From: Beta vulgaris subsp. vulgaris
Lineage: Eukaryota; Streptophyta; Magnoliopsida; Caryophyllales; Amaranthaceae
Assembly (NCBI RefSeq): GCF_026745355.1
Contig: NC_079202.1
Location: forward strand, 39,330,543-39,394,542
Length of the DNA stretch: 64,000 nucleotides
Direction: 5' to 3'
Under the pieces are notes generated by a model. That model had not been told where the DNA came from. It saw only the letters and a list, made by a program, of their open reading frames with translations, and did no database searches. Made by a program: the position numbers and the translations under genes. Positions within the stretch are counted from its first letter, which is position 1. Each line of letters opens with the position of its first letter. This document shows positions 34,436 to 45,445 of this stretch, in pieces.

Positions 34436-37180
34436 ATTATCTTCAATCTCCATTGTCTTGTGTTTGATTGTTTAAAAATGCCACCCACGTAACTTTTAGC
34501 TCGTCAATCATCTCTTGCGAATAAGTGCATGGAATCCCAAGAAGTACTACAAAATAATTTCAAATAATTATAGTTAGAACTAGCTATTATATATTTCATA
34601 GTTTCTTATACACAAAATCATAAACAACAAATTGATCAAAATAGGATATATTCTAGTTCATGACATAGAGAACCATTCCATCTCATTAGAAGCTAATACA
34701 TAAATAATTATAATCAGATACCTGTATAAATTAAACATGTGTCCTGAAAGTATTATTCATAGCACTATATCAGAAATCAAAATAAGTGAATCATACAGCT
34801 TCAAACTATTAAAACAGTAAATTAATTTTGAAAACACAACTATGGAACCTACTTATGCAGTATTGCAAGGGAACTGGATGTCCAACTTGGTGATTAGATT
34901 GCCATTCCAACTCACAGAAGCTAGGTTTTGTAGCTGCATCCTAAAAGTTAGTAGCACTATATCAAAAGTAACAAATCGATTATGTAGGCTCGTATAATTG
35001 TAAAGTGATATAACTAATACTGAGATATAAATGAAATCAGTTAAAAATTTGAACAATTTAACCACTGAAAGCCAATAATATGCAGAATTTGGGAGCTAAA
35101 GATACTCCAGTGAGGTTTGGGGTAAAGTTTAAAGTTCTTCCCTCAACATTTTGGTAATGTACAACAACAGAGTAGTATAATACAAATGGTTTCACTTAAT
35201 GTAGGACATACATTGAGAAATTCATCATAAACTGAATTCAATAATAATTATATAACAGAGTAGTATAATACAGATGATTTACTGAATGTAGACAAACAGT
35301 ATATTATGTGGTGAAAAAATACACTAACTTCAGTTAAATATATAAAAACCTAATAAATCACAATGGAAGTATAATTAGAAATGTTTATCAATTGAATTCA
35401 ATGATACCAAACTAGTATAATACAGATGGTTTTGCTGAATGCAGGACATATACTCTAGTCCGTTATGTGATGAAATAATACACTAAGTTCAATTGGGTAT
35501 ATAAAAACCTCAACACTATTACTGATTTGTGATAGTATGAACTGAAATTGGACAAAACCTCCATGAAAGAAAGGGTGGAAGTGAAATTTCCATGCGATGC
35601 GAAACTCCCCCCTTACACAAAGAACCCGACTAATTCTTTTGCTCTCACACCCTTTCCCATATCCCATATGATTAGTGACCCTCCACTAATCTCTCTCCCA
35701 TAATCAATTCTTTCATTCTTACTTTTAACCAATACTACAATAAAACCTATGAAGCTCCAGTGCAAAATCATGGTTGCATCAGTTTAATCGGAAAATTACA
35801 TAATATATATTCAAAATTCTAAAACTGAAATCCTAAAAAGTAGACAAATATTCACATACAAAATATGGGAAAGTGGGAAATACATACGTTCTCGTTCTTG
35901 AATCTTGAAGTACGTCTTGTCAAGCCTTCATCTTCAGTTCTTCACCACCTAAGAAAACAAAAGTTTGCCAATTAGAGCACTCAATCGACCAAATGCAGAA
36001 AAATGAAGTTAAAATCAAGTTAGAAAACAGAGAGAATTTCGATTTGCTGCCGATGGATTCGTTCAGAGTGAGAGTATAAGTGGAGAGGCGTGAGGAGAAA
36101 GGGTTTGAGGGGGCTAAAAACTAGAGATTGGTTTGGTCTTCTAGGGTGTTTTCATCCGTTGGATTAAAAGATTGAAGAGCTGAGATTTGCTCTTGTGAAT
36201 TTAGGGTTAATTTTTTAAAATTTTTAAAAGAGTAAATGATAAATGAAGGGTTAAGATTTAGTCTTTCTCTAATGGAGGATTGAGATTTGCTCATTCAAGG
36301 AGGGATCCATCACTAATTCTATTTAACCAATGAGCATTGAGTTAGACCAAGCACATGGATTGCTATTTTGATCAATGGTTGGATTTTGTCCATTTGATAT
36401 TCTCACAAATCAATGGCTTTAGTTTAATTTTCTCATTTTGATTAAATTGATATTATTTTCATTTGCAAATTCTAAGTTAATAATTCTAGTATTATTGGTT
36501 TTGTTAACTTTAAAAATTAGTACTATTGACTTATTATTAGGAATTAATATAAACTAGAAACTTTAAAATTCAATTAGTTATTAGTATTATTAATTTTAAT
36601 GAACTTAGTTCATGTCATAATCCTAAATTATAGGCCTACTATTGTTATAATATTTAATCATGTTTTAATACTATAATTGAATGGATTATGTGGGTCACTA
36701 AGTAGATTAAGTTGGTCACTAAATAGATTAAATAGACATTAGTGTTACTCGCTTACAAGACCAACTCAGTAGATTGGTGATTACTCGCTTACATTGGCTT
36801 TGATCATGGTATACTAGTATAATTTGTGTTTATCAACTTTGATCATCATCGACTCCAATTCATCATTATTAGTCATCATCACCTTTAATCTTTGATCACT
36901 TATGAACTATACTTCTTGTTCTTGAAATATTACTTATATAACTGTTACTTGCTCAATTAAATGTTTTGATTGCAGTCAGTTACGTGAACTATAGTATAAC
37001 AAAATACTTATATTGATGTGTTATTGTATCAATGATGTTTAAGCCATAGGTTTTTTTATCGACACTTATAAGCTTTTTACCAAAATCTTGTTAATAAGAA
37101 ATAAGATTTAGTCAATTAAGATCTTGTTAATATGCAAAATGATACAGTACTTTAACAAACCTCCCTATGTGTTATAACAA
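34436..37180. other. Non-coding hAT interior
   Basis: Mostly AT-rich. 35169-35560 contains three diverged copies of a motif GTAGTATAATACARATG at intervals of about 100-150 bases. 35880-36130 is GC-richer and resembles a gene 5' end on the minus strand, but no convincing frame is present. Confidence 0.45.
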
Positions 37181-37185
37181 ACTAT

Positions 37186-37250
37186 GTTGTAGTTGTTGTT
37201 ATTGTTGTTGTTATTGTTGTTGTTGTTATTGTTATTATTATTATTGTAAT
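37186..37250 (+). repeat. Trinucleotide microsatellite
   Basis: Interrupted (GTT)n/(ATT)n tract. Confidence 0.9.
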
Positions 37251-37264
37251 CATTGTTCTTGACC

Positions 37265-37690
37265 TAGAGACGATTAACTTAAATGGAGCATTGTTATTAT
37301 GCTGAACCAATCTACTGAGTTACACTGTTCTACATATGTTGCAACTGAATTAGATACTTTCGGTTCCAGAATGAATTTAATTTAAAGTGATTAACTTAAG
37401 TAGAGTATTGATATTATCTTGAATTAAACTTACAATACTGTTAAAGTAGTTGTTTTGAGTTTCAATATGAATTCAACTTAGAGACAATTAACTTAAATGG
37501 AGTATTGTTATATTGAACCAATCTACTGAGTTACATTATTCTACATTTGTTGCAACTGAATCAGATGCTTTCGGTTCGAAATTGAATGCAATTTAAAGAT
37601 GATTAATTTAAGTAGAGTACTATTATTATTATCTTGAATTAGTTTATCGAATTTATTAATACGCTCATTCCAATAACAACATGTTTCAAT
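37265..37690 (+). repeat. Tandem duplication, period about 215 bp
   Basis: TAGAGACGATTAACTTAAAT starts the first unit and TAGAGACAATTAACTTAAAT the second at 37480. Both continue through CCAATCTACTGAGTTACA and TTGCAACTGAATYAGAT to AATTTAAAG. Confidence 0.85.
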
Positions 37691-37849
37691 CTAAGTAAAT
37701 ATTTTGAGTTTCAATTACTTTACTGACTCTCCAATTGTAAACATTAGGCTCTCCAAAAGTCCAAGTCCCGCCCGAAAGACGGCTACAACAAACAAACTTC
37801 ATCTAAGTTATTCTGAAAGCCAATTTAAGGTCTTAAGCCGACCCAATCG

Positions 37850-38410
37850 CACCCGATGTCGCATTGTTTCGAGAGACGATTTATTTCGACCCAAGTCATT
37901 CCGAGAGCCAATTTGTTCCGACCAAAGTCAATACGCCGCCGGTTTAAGGCTTTAGCCGCCCAAGTCCTATCAAGAGCCAATTTATTCCGACCCAAGTCAT
38001 TCCGAAAGTCGATTTCTTCCGACCCAAGTCATTCCGAAAAGATTTATTCGACCCAAGTCATTCCGAAAGCCGATTTATTCCGACCCAAGTCATTTGAAAG
38101 CCGATTTCTTCCGACCCAAGTTATTCCGCAAGCCGATTTATTCCGACCCAAGTTATTCCGAAAGCCGATTTGGGCCGACTTCACCTTATTCCATTCCGAC
38201 CCAAATTCACCCAACCCAGATACTGGCCGACCCAGTTCCAGTCGACCCAGTTTCGACCCAGTTTCGAGAGTCCGTCACCCAGTTGAACCCGACCCAAGTC
38301 CACCCGACCCACCCAGTTCCGACCCATGGCACACTCTCACCCAGATTATTCCGACCCAAATCATTCCGACCCAGGTTGGGTCAACCCAAACCCACCCAGT
38401 GACCCAGATT
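37850..38410 (+). repeat. hAT right subterminal array
   Basis: About nine units of 32-33 bases of the type CCGACCCAAGTCATTCC plus GAAAGCCGATTTATT (37852-38185), then irregular GACCCA words to 38405. The GACCCA word has the same orientation here as in the left array, although the termini are inverted. Confidence 0.85.
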
Positions 38411-38428
38411 GACACCTCTATAACGGAG

Positions 38429-38959
38429 AATACATGTACCTGTAGAACATGAGACTTGCATGGTATCCAATGTCATACTACACACAAAAGACATGTACAT
38501 GTCATCTGCCAAAAAATGTACCTCCGCTATAATTATGAGATGCATGATAACTGCATATTGTAATATTACTTAATTTCATATTAGGGTGCATTTTCATGTA
38601 TTATTGGAGCATTCACATGCATTCATGCATATGTAGGTCCCTTTTCATAAGCTACAGTGCTTTCACACATTGTTTGGTCTTTTGATGTAATGTTAGGTAC
38701 TTTTCACTCCTTTTTTTCGTGCATGATGATTAATGCCTTTGGATGACCTTAAAAATGATAAATCATGTCCTTATAAAAGAATCAAAATCCAAATGATACA
38801 AACGATTGTGTGTACTTGCGCGAAATATGATACCTCCACACCATTGTGTCCATAACTTTTGACAAAAAATGATAATGAGATAATTCCAACTGAGTTGGAA
38901 ACTATAATTCAAGGGCATTCTGATGATATATTACATGTATGAAACAAAACCCTGGATCA
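38429..38959. other. No gene recognised
   Basis: AT-rich sequence right of the hAT element with no identifiable feature. Confidence 0.45.
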
Positions 38960-39890
38960 AAAGCTATAGCAATTCAGAGTTGTGCTGGAGCCACTGCCTT
39001 GCCCGCACGATTGTGTGGATTTGTGCTGGATCGTGCAACTTTGTAATCAAAAGCCACTAAAACTTCTTCCTTGCTTGCATGACCGAGCGAGAATTTGTTG
39101 GACAGTGCAGGATCTTGCATGACCATGCAAGAAGCTGCTGGACCGTGTGACCTGATGTATTGTCAAATTTTTTGCGTGACCTAACTTGTGTCGGTGTATA
39201 TTATACTTAACTTATAAACAGGATTTTAAAACCTTATTTTATGAGTTTAGATATTAATATCATCATTATTAATTCATACTTAGGATTTTTTTAGAGAGAG
39301 AAACTTGTGGATCTGTATTGTTTTTCAAGACTCAACCTTTCTTCCATTAATTCTGTTATTTATTTTCTTTTTATTTTCTCTTTGTATTCTATTATGAATT
39401 TTAATTATTTTTCTCCAGTTTGTTTATTTATTTCAATTATGCTTGAGAGGTTAAGCTGAAGCCTAGTATGAATTAATTTATGATTTTTTTAAATTAATAA
39501 ATTCCCAAATTAGTTGTTTATTGGTTCTTGCTTGATTGACTATGCAACTTCCAATACTAGATTAGGGATAATTCGTATTGCTATTATTCCATTGCCTTGA
39601 TCACAACGGGAGTTCAGTTTTTACGAATTTGAGTATTTCATTTGATGACACGAAATTTGCCACGGGTGTAGATAGATTGAATTGTTAGAAAGTTTGAGTA
39701 GAATGTTTAATGTCTTTAATTTTCATGTTTTATTCCACGGGAGTAGGCTTGAGCACATATTAGAGAATGCATAGATTATCGGGAAAGATTTATGGTGTTT
39801 TATAAGGGGTACTTTTTTTTAGAACATTTAGTTGATTAGTTTGGGCTAGGTATTATATTGGATTAATTCATGTTCTACACCTTTTGGGTT
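38960..39890 (+). repeat. Probable LTR fragment
   Basis: A block of GACCGTG and TTGCATGACC words (38985-39180) is followed by TATAAA at 39213-39218 and a T-rich leader, the same layout as the two gypsy-like LTRs in this window. I found no TG/CA boundary with target duplication and no internal domain, so this is inference from architecture only. Confidence 0.35.
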
Positions 39891-40027
39891 AAATACAGTG
39901 AGAAGACACATGGCGCAAAAAAAAGCCACTTCATGGATGACAATGGCGTCGTGTCAGTGGTTGAAAGAGGAGAGGGGTAACATTCGGCGGGAATGTAGTT
40001 CTTCCCGACACATTTCAATAATATATA

Positions 40028-40288
40028 CTAGTTTTTAAGCACGGGTTACATCCCGACTAATGACATTTTCGTTTATTAATATTTCACTTTGAACTGATAA
40101 CACTATATACGACTTGTTTTAGTGATTAAAACATTAATATTGAGCTTGAAGTCATTGGATCAAATTGTATATGGTACATTTTCTAACTTTCTATTGTATG
40201 TAAATTACATGGATTCAAAAATCCTAATGGAAAGCACCACGTGACACTATTACTTGTTTAGGAACGCATTTTAATATATTAGTATAGA
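40028..40288 (-). mobile_element. Small non-autonomous Helitron
   Basis: On the minus strand the element starts TCTATACTAATATATT after a host A (40289 complement) and ends AAAACTAG before a host T (40027 complement), the A^T insertion rule of Helitrons. A short hairpin (CGGG-loop-CCCG, 40041-40055) lies about ten bases before the CTAG end. No terminal inverted repeat or duplication is present, as expected. Length 261 bp; no Rep/helicase. Confidence 0.6.
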
Positions 40289-41150
40289 TAGATAAATTGA
40301 TGCATAACTAGCTTTTAATTTTTTAAACTTTTATTACATAGTTTGTTGTTGACGGCTTGCCAAGTGTTAGGTGTCCCATAAATGTTTTGTGCTAAACAAA
40401 TACTCCTGGTCTCAAAACGAAGTGTAGTTTTGTAATTCGTTAAACCATGCAAGCTTATGCACTATGGTTGCCTAACTTTTAGAAATAGTATAATAGAGCA
40501 TTGATTAACTAAGCAACATATTAGTAGTCTCATCTTAAAAAAATTGAATATATTTTAATAGACTATTTTTAAATAAGGGTTTTTTCCGTCACTAATTTAT
40601 GGGTTATATTTAATGTTGAGAACTTTATTGACATTTATGAGGGTCCATATGTATTGTGGATAGATAATTTATAATATTTTCCATTAACTAGCTATCAAAT
40701 CGTAGGTAGAAATGCATCTAATATTATAATGGAATTTCGAACTATTTATTTTTTCAATCTTTGTGTAAACTGTAAAGTTCACAAAGGGTTGTTATTGCCT
40801 CCTTTTTTATTTTGATGATGACATAATGTTTTTATTTCGATTTTGATTGGCTGATTGCAAGATATATGGATGAAGAAATTTTATGCGCAATACAATGGAA
40901 ATATGGAATAAGATCCTTGTAGAGAAGTTATCGGTTGCTCAATTGGAGAAACTACGTGTTAGTTTATCATGAGAGTGTGTTAAACTTTCTAAATTCTTAA
41001 TACTGGTGTTAATTAGTCTTAGACTATAGTATATTTACCATGCATGGAACCGAAATCGAGAGTATAGTTTTGCATGTTATATTGAGTCACATTTTGGCTA
41101 TTACATAGATTCGTACTTGGTTGCAAGGAAAAAACAACAAAGATAACTTC
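40289..41150. other. No feature recognised
   Basis: AT-rich sequence without a domain-bearing frame. Confidence 0.4.
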
Positions 41151-41308
41151 TGCTTACAATCTGCCCGGGTATCTGGAAGCAGATAAGTAACACGATTTGT
41201 AGTAGAGCATCTTCAGCCTCACCATTGCTAGGTTAGACTTAACTTGGTCATCAGTTTCGGCACAAGGAGTCTTTACCTCTGTGAACTTATAAAACCTCGA
41301 AAGGTGCA
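41150..41308 (-). pseudogene. Coding-like fragment, right of TRIM on the minus strand
   Basis: Base composition is less AT-rich than nearby DNA and the sequence forms one unit with 42123-42420 when the TRIM is removed. Read on the minus strand it follows the junction KSFIGA with short frames broken by stops. I do not recognise the protein. Confidence 0.3.
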
Positions 41309-41590
41309 TGTAATACCACTCATGATTGCTTTAAAGAGATTTAGCAGGCTACTCATTCCAACAAGATGTATCTTTACTTTAGAGAGCTCATTTCCTTAAT
41401 TACTCCATAGTTAAGTATGCTTGATCGGGCGTAATCCAAGGATGGGTAACCTCATGGGAAATTTCTTGGGATGTGCACGAGTGAGAAAAACATACCCCGG
41501 AAGAACTTGTGTTGGTTATTGAGGACATTTGTTGGCCGTGGATGCGCATTGGTGATGATAGACTCGACTTCGTATGGATTGGATGTTACA
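41309..41590 (+). repeat. Cassandra 5' LTR with 5S-like segment
   Basis: The 5S-like part is 41410-41458 (GTTAAGTATGCTTGATCGG through GATGGGTAACCTCATGGG), covering the internal RNA polymerase III control region of 5S rRNA. It has diverged from a functional 5S gene at several positions. Confidence 0.9.
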
Positions 41591-41840
41591 AATGGTATCA
41601 GACCAACCCTGCGACTACGTATTGGGGTTACCCTAAGGGCGAAAATTAGGAGTTCTTAGGCGCCTAGTAGGGGAGTATTTTGGGCTGCATTATTATAAGC
41701 AGCGACCTAGAGGTCATGAGACTGAATATCTGGGGTCTCCGGTGATCTATCTTTAGGCTGGGGTGACCAACAGGTCGTATGCCGAATTTGTTGAGTCCCG
41801 GGTTATAGTGAGGGCGTTGCTGTTCTCAAGTGAGGGTGTA

Positions 41841-42122
41841 TGTAATACCACTCATGATTGGTTTAAAGGGATTTAGCAGGCTACTCATTCCAACAAGATG
41901 CATCTTTTCTTTTAGAGAACTCATTTCCTTAATTACTCCACAGTTAAGCGTGCTTGAGTGGGAGTAGTCCAGGGATGGCTGACCTCCTGGGATGTTTCTG
42001 GAGATGCGTATGAGTAAGGACAAAATGTGCCGAAAGAACTTGTGTTGGTTATTAAGCACAATTGTTCACCCTGGATGCACATTGGTCACGATAGACTCGA
42101 CTCCGTGTGGTCGGGTATTACA
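41841..42122 (+). repeat. Cassandra 3' LTR with 5S-like segment
   Basis: The 5S-like part 41943-41992 (GTTAAGCGTGCTTGAGTGGG, then GATGGCTGACCTCCTGGGA) is closer to plant 5S rRNA than that of the 5' LTR. Identity between the two LTRs is about 84% by eye, so the insertion is old. Confidence 0.9.
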
Positions 42123-42420
42123 GAGCACCTATAAAGGACTTCTCCATAAAGTATGTTTCACCATCGATGATTAGCATTACTGGTGTCACGGTAGCTTTGC
42201 CTTCAACATCCATATCTTTCACTCTTCTCAATGTTATGTTCCTCCACACTACCCATTTCATCAATGACCAACTCCTTTGAGAATTCAAACTCATCATCTA
42301 TCTCATGTTTTATGAGCATTTCCTCTTCCATTGATGGTGTTGTTTTATCAACATCTTCAAGCGTAGCTAGAACACATAGTTTAGGTTGACTTCACTGCAG
42401 TATAAACCCCATCATGAAGC
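42123..42420 (-). pseudogene. Coding-like fragment, minus strand, left of TRIM in coding sense
   Basis: Minus-strand frames read DEFEFSKELVIDEMGSVEEH and, after a shift, MDVEGKATVTPVMLIIDGET then YFMEKSFIGA, ending at the TRIM. Acidic, codon-like composition suggests a former exon. No domain is recognised; it may come from a host gene or a transposon. Confidence 0.4.
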
Positions 42421-42727
42421 CCTAACCACTCCTAATCTCCACTCTGGCATGAGTATTAAGAACTCAATCCGAGATTGAACCTAGGCATCTCGAAATTAAA
42501 CGAAGATGAAGAGAAATACCCCATCAGATATTCTTGTTTACATTTTGGCAAGTGTTTAGGAAAAAAATGAATTCCAATCATTGTTCTTTATGATACTTAG
42601 TTAGGATAACATTTTGATTTTTGATGTATACTTAACTATTATCAGAAAAAACCTCACTCTAGACAAAACTAGCCTCCCGTATCCCTTATTCATCAATTAG
42701 GAGTTGTCATGGATGATTTCATACATG
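42421..42727. other. No feature recognised
   Basis: Short AT-rich gap between the coding-like fragment and the next retroposon copy. Confidence 0.4.
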
Positions 42728-43222
42728 TTAAGCCCCTTTTCCTTTTTTATTTTCAGTTTTTAGTTCCTTTTTTGTTTTGTTGAATAATTTAATATCCCTT
42801 TATGAGATTTCTGCAACCCTATTATGGAATTTTCATTCTGACTTCTGCAGATCTCCTTCTCCACTATGGGAGTTGTGAGTGTGGTTTTTTTGTTTTTAGG
42901 TATAAAAATTATTCTCATTGGTTTACATTTGAGACTCAACATGAAGTTATTGGAATCTCGGATGCAGTTAACATTGCTCGATCAAGAAAGCTATTCGCAA
43001 ATTATGTCAGAATGATATATTTCCTCATCAATAGCTGCTTGATTCAACAAATACAAGGGGATTGCGTTGTATTGCTCGATCTGGTCTATTGTAGTTTATT
43101 CAAAAACGAATTTGATTCAACCTTGTTTAATTGTATCTTATTATTTTTAATATCTATTATAGATGATGTTTGTCCTTCAATTAATGAAGTTTACCTTTCA
43201 AAAGAAAACTATTATAAAAATT
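42728..43222 (+). mobile_element. Poly(A)-tailed retroposon, copy 2
   Basis: Aligns with 1-299/8271-8317 and 63110-63590. Shared features are TTAAGCCCC near the left, ATGGGAGTTGTGAGTGTGG, the TATGTCAGAATGATAT block and a tail TTCAATTAATGAAGTTTACC followed by A-rich sequence. A frame of 140 codons (42802-43224) is open throughout; the part NYVRMIYFLINSCLIQQIQG is also open in the sister copies. Confidence 0.7.
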
Positions 43223-43304
43223 AAAAAAAATAAGAAGCTAGGGTTTCCTCTCCATGGTGAAGTTGTGATTGCTTAGGGATTAAGCTAACCGTTGTCTGCC
43301 ACCG

Positions 43305-44480
43305 ATGGGTCGCGAAAAAAGCCTCAACTTACTCCTCAACCTGAGCAAGTTAGTAATAGCACAACATATAACCTAAACAATAAAGTTTCAAACCCGAAGA
43401 ATTTGGAACCAATGTAATAGTAACCCAGGAGATGCCTGGTCATACTTCCCCTGCGATTCAAGCTACCATAACTGCTATTAATGAAACCTTTAGAGCACAT
43501 AAATCAAACCTTTAGAGCACATAAATCAACTACATCACCTGTGATAACGCCTACTGTGAGTATTATTTCAAATCCTGAAGTTATTCTCAAATCACCTGAG
43601 AAGCTTCATGAGGAGGAGCATATTCCTACTGAAAATGCATCTCAGGGGAAGAATGGCATTGAAACTTGAGACCACAATATGAGGAGAAAGATGTGAATGA
43701 GACTGTAAAGCCATAAGCTGAGGGCAAGGAAGCTACTATAACTCAGAAGGCTGGTGCAAATGGTGTTGTTAGGAGATTGGAGATGTCACCTCCTATGAAA
43801 TGGGCTGATGTTGTTGCTGGCAAAACCCTTACTGCTAAGGGAGCTACACTAAAATTCTTCCTACTCTAATGAAAGAAGGTAAGGAAATTACTATGCTTGA
43901 TCAAGATGAGGTTGGTAAACTTTCTGAAACTTCGTCCACTACTATTATCCTACATGTTGTTGGTCAAACTCCTTCCATAGGAGCTTTAACTCGTTTTATA
44001 GAGTAAAAATGAAATCATGTGTCTAAGCTAAAAAAATTTCTCCATGATAAGGGTTATTTCATTGTTAAATTTGCCTCTATTGATGACATAAATGAGATTC
44101 TATATGTTGGCCCTCATATGATCAATAGTAGACCTATGGCTCTTAAGGCATGGACTCCGGATTTTGATTTCCAAAATGAAGTTTTAAGGGTGATTCCTCT
44201 TTGGATTAGATTGTATAACCTGCCAGTTAAATACTGGGGTCCTGAATGTCTAAGTAGAATAGGGAGTATGGTTAGGATCCCTCTTTTTGTTGATGAATGT
44301 ACTACACAACAACAAAGAGTTCCTTTTGCTCGAATGTTCGTGGAAGTTGATGTTACTAAGGAACTGCCTAAGAGTATTTATGTTGAGGATGCTTCAGGGA
44401 GAGCTATTGAGCAAAAAGTGCATTATGAGTGAGCTCCTTCTTAGTACCTCAGCTCAAATGTGCTACTATAGGGCATGATT
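43305..44480 (+). pseudogene. LINE ORF1, broken
   Basis: ATG 43305 (MGREKS) fits the beginning of plant ORF1 (a Lys-rich start). KWADVVAGKTLTAKGATLKF at about 43800 is the conserved linker before DUF4283. The DUF4283 core is 44019-44432: GYFIVKFASIDDINEILYVG, MALKAWTPDFDF, VIPLWIRLYNLPVKYWGPE. After HYE a stop at 44430 cuts the zinc-knuckle region, whose remnant (GHDCTIKK-like) is visible to 44490 in a shifted frame. A 22-bp tandem duplication (43486-43507/43508-43529) lies in the variable part. Confidence 0.82.
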
Positions 44481-44853
44481 GTACAATAAAGAAGATTACT
44501 TAGGTGAGCAAGGAGAAAGAAGTGACTAAAGTTACTCAGAAATTGGTGCTTAAAGTCACTCAACCAAAACCTAGTACTATTAAAGTGACAACAGTTGTGG
44601 CGAACAATCCGGGCAAGGCTATGGTTGCCAATCTAGATTTTGCTACAGGGGTTGTTCCATCGACTAATGTAAGGGATGTGCAACCCATTAATAATGCAGG
44701 GGATCAAAGGATTGATGTTCCTCTAGTTCCGGTGTCGAACATTGTTACTAGATGGCAGAAGGGGAAGGATGCAATGTTAATGGAAGGGCCAGCAATTGTA
44801 ACTCGTTTAATGGATGAGGCTAGGAGTAGCACATTCACAGTTTCCCCAGGTTA

Positions 44854-45240
44854 ATGATAGTGTGCACTTGGAATGTAAGGGGGTTGAACAACCTTGCCAA
44901 ACTAGGTGAAATAAGGAAGTTTATGGGTAAGAATAGTATTTCTCTCACGGCTTTATTAGAAACTAGAGTTAAAGCTCACAATAAGGATAAAGTCTTGAAG
45001 AAGTTTGGAAATACATGGAACTGGGTGCATAAATATGAAGCTTCAGATAGAGGTAGGATTTGGATTGCTTGGAATCCTACTGTTGTCACTCTTCAAATCA
45101 TTCACAAATCTGCTCAAATTATTCACTGTTGTGTGACTGATAAACATGCTGGAGATCAATGGATGTTTTCTGTGGTGTATGGTTTGCATAATGTGAAGGA
45201 TAGGTGTAATGATCAGTTAAGAACATTACTTATTAAGTAG
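44854..45240 (+). pseudogene. LINE endonuclease, N-terminal part only
   Basis: Starts MIVCTWNVRGLNNLAKLGEI with the N and E motifs (LLETRVK) of EEP nucleases intact. It is open to 45237 and ends YGLHNVKDRCNDQLRTLLIK, before the GDFN block. The catalytic Asp and His that follow in the family are deleted. The stop is supplied at the deletion junction. Confidence 0.85.
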
Positions 45241-45445
45241 GTGTTGTTGTTGTTTGGTTGCTTTGCTCTTCTGCTGGGCCTTGTTTAGGGGCTGCTTTTT
45301 GTTTTGCTTGCTCTGAAACCTGTCCTAGAAGGTGGAGGGCTTGTTTTCCTCCGCGTTCCCTTGTAGTTGATATGTTCGATGTATTCTTATTCCCTTCTTT
45401 TGGTCATCAATAATGATTTTGAATTGAAAAAATAAAAAATAAAAC

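Larger units (their letters stand above)
33469..38420. mobile_element. Large hAT element without transposase
   Basis: The ends are TAGAGGTGTCAA and TTGACACCTCTA, a typical plant hAT terminal inverted repeat. They are flanked by an exact 8-bp duplication TAACGGAG (33461-33468 and 38421-38428), the diagnostic length for hAT. Both ends have arrays of GACCCA words (33480-33955 and 37850-38410). The 4.95-kb body has no hAT transposase; long frames inside the arrays are repeat artefacts. Mobility would depend on a transposase from elsewhere. Confidence 0.92.
41309..42122 (+). mobile_element. Cassandra TRIM retrotransposon
   Basis: Two direct LTRs of 282 bp (41309-41590 and 41841-42122), each TGTAATACCAC...RTTACA, enclose a 250-bp non-coding interior. 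The primer-binding site TGGTATCAGA starts at 41593. Each LTR contains a 5S-rRNA-like segment, the hallmark of Cassandra. Flanks GTGCA and GAGCA are an imperfect 5-bp target duplication. Cassandra encodes no protein and depends on other elements. Confidence 0.93.
43230..45442 (+). mobile_element. L1-type LINE with internal deletion
   Basis: Begins right after the A-rich tail of the preceding retroposon. It contains ORF1 (43305 onward), the first 128 codons of the endonuclease (44854-45240), then a 3' untranslated tail ending TGATTTTGAATTG plus A-rich sequence. The rest of the endonuclease, RT, zf-RVT and RNase H are missing, so 2.2 kb remain of an element usually 6 kb or more. Confidence 0.85.

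Noticed and set aside
37856..38452. 198-codon open frame
   Set aside because: It lies wholly in the 33-base subterminal array of the hAT element; 33 is a multiple of three, so the frame stays open by repetition.
41410..41458. Possible 5S rRNA gene
   Set aside because: Only the internal control region is present, diverged, and it lies in a Cassandra LTR that occurs twice more in the window in the same context.
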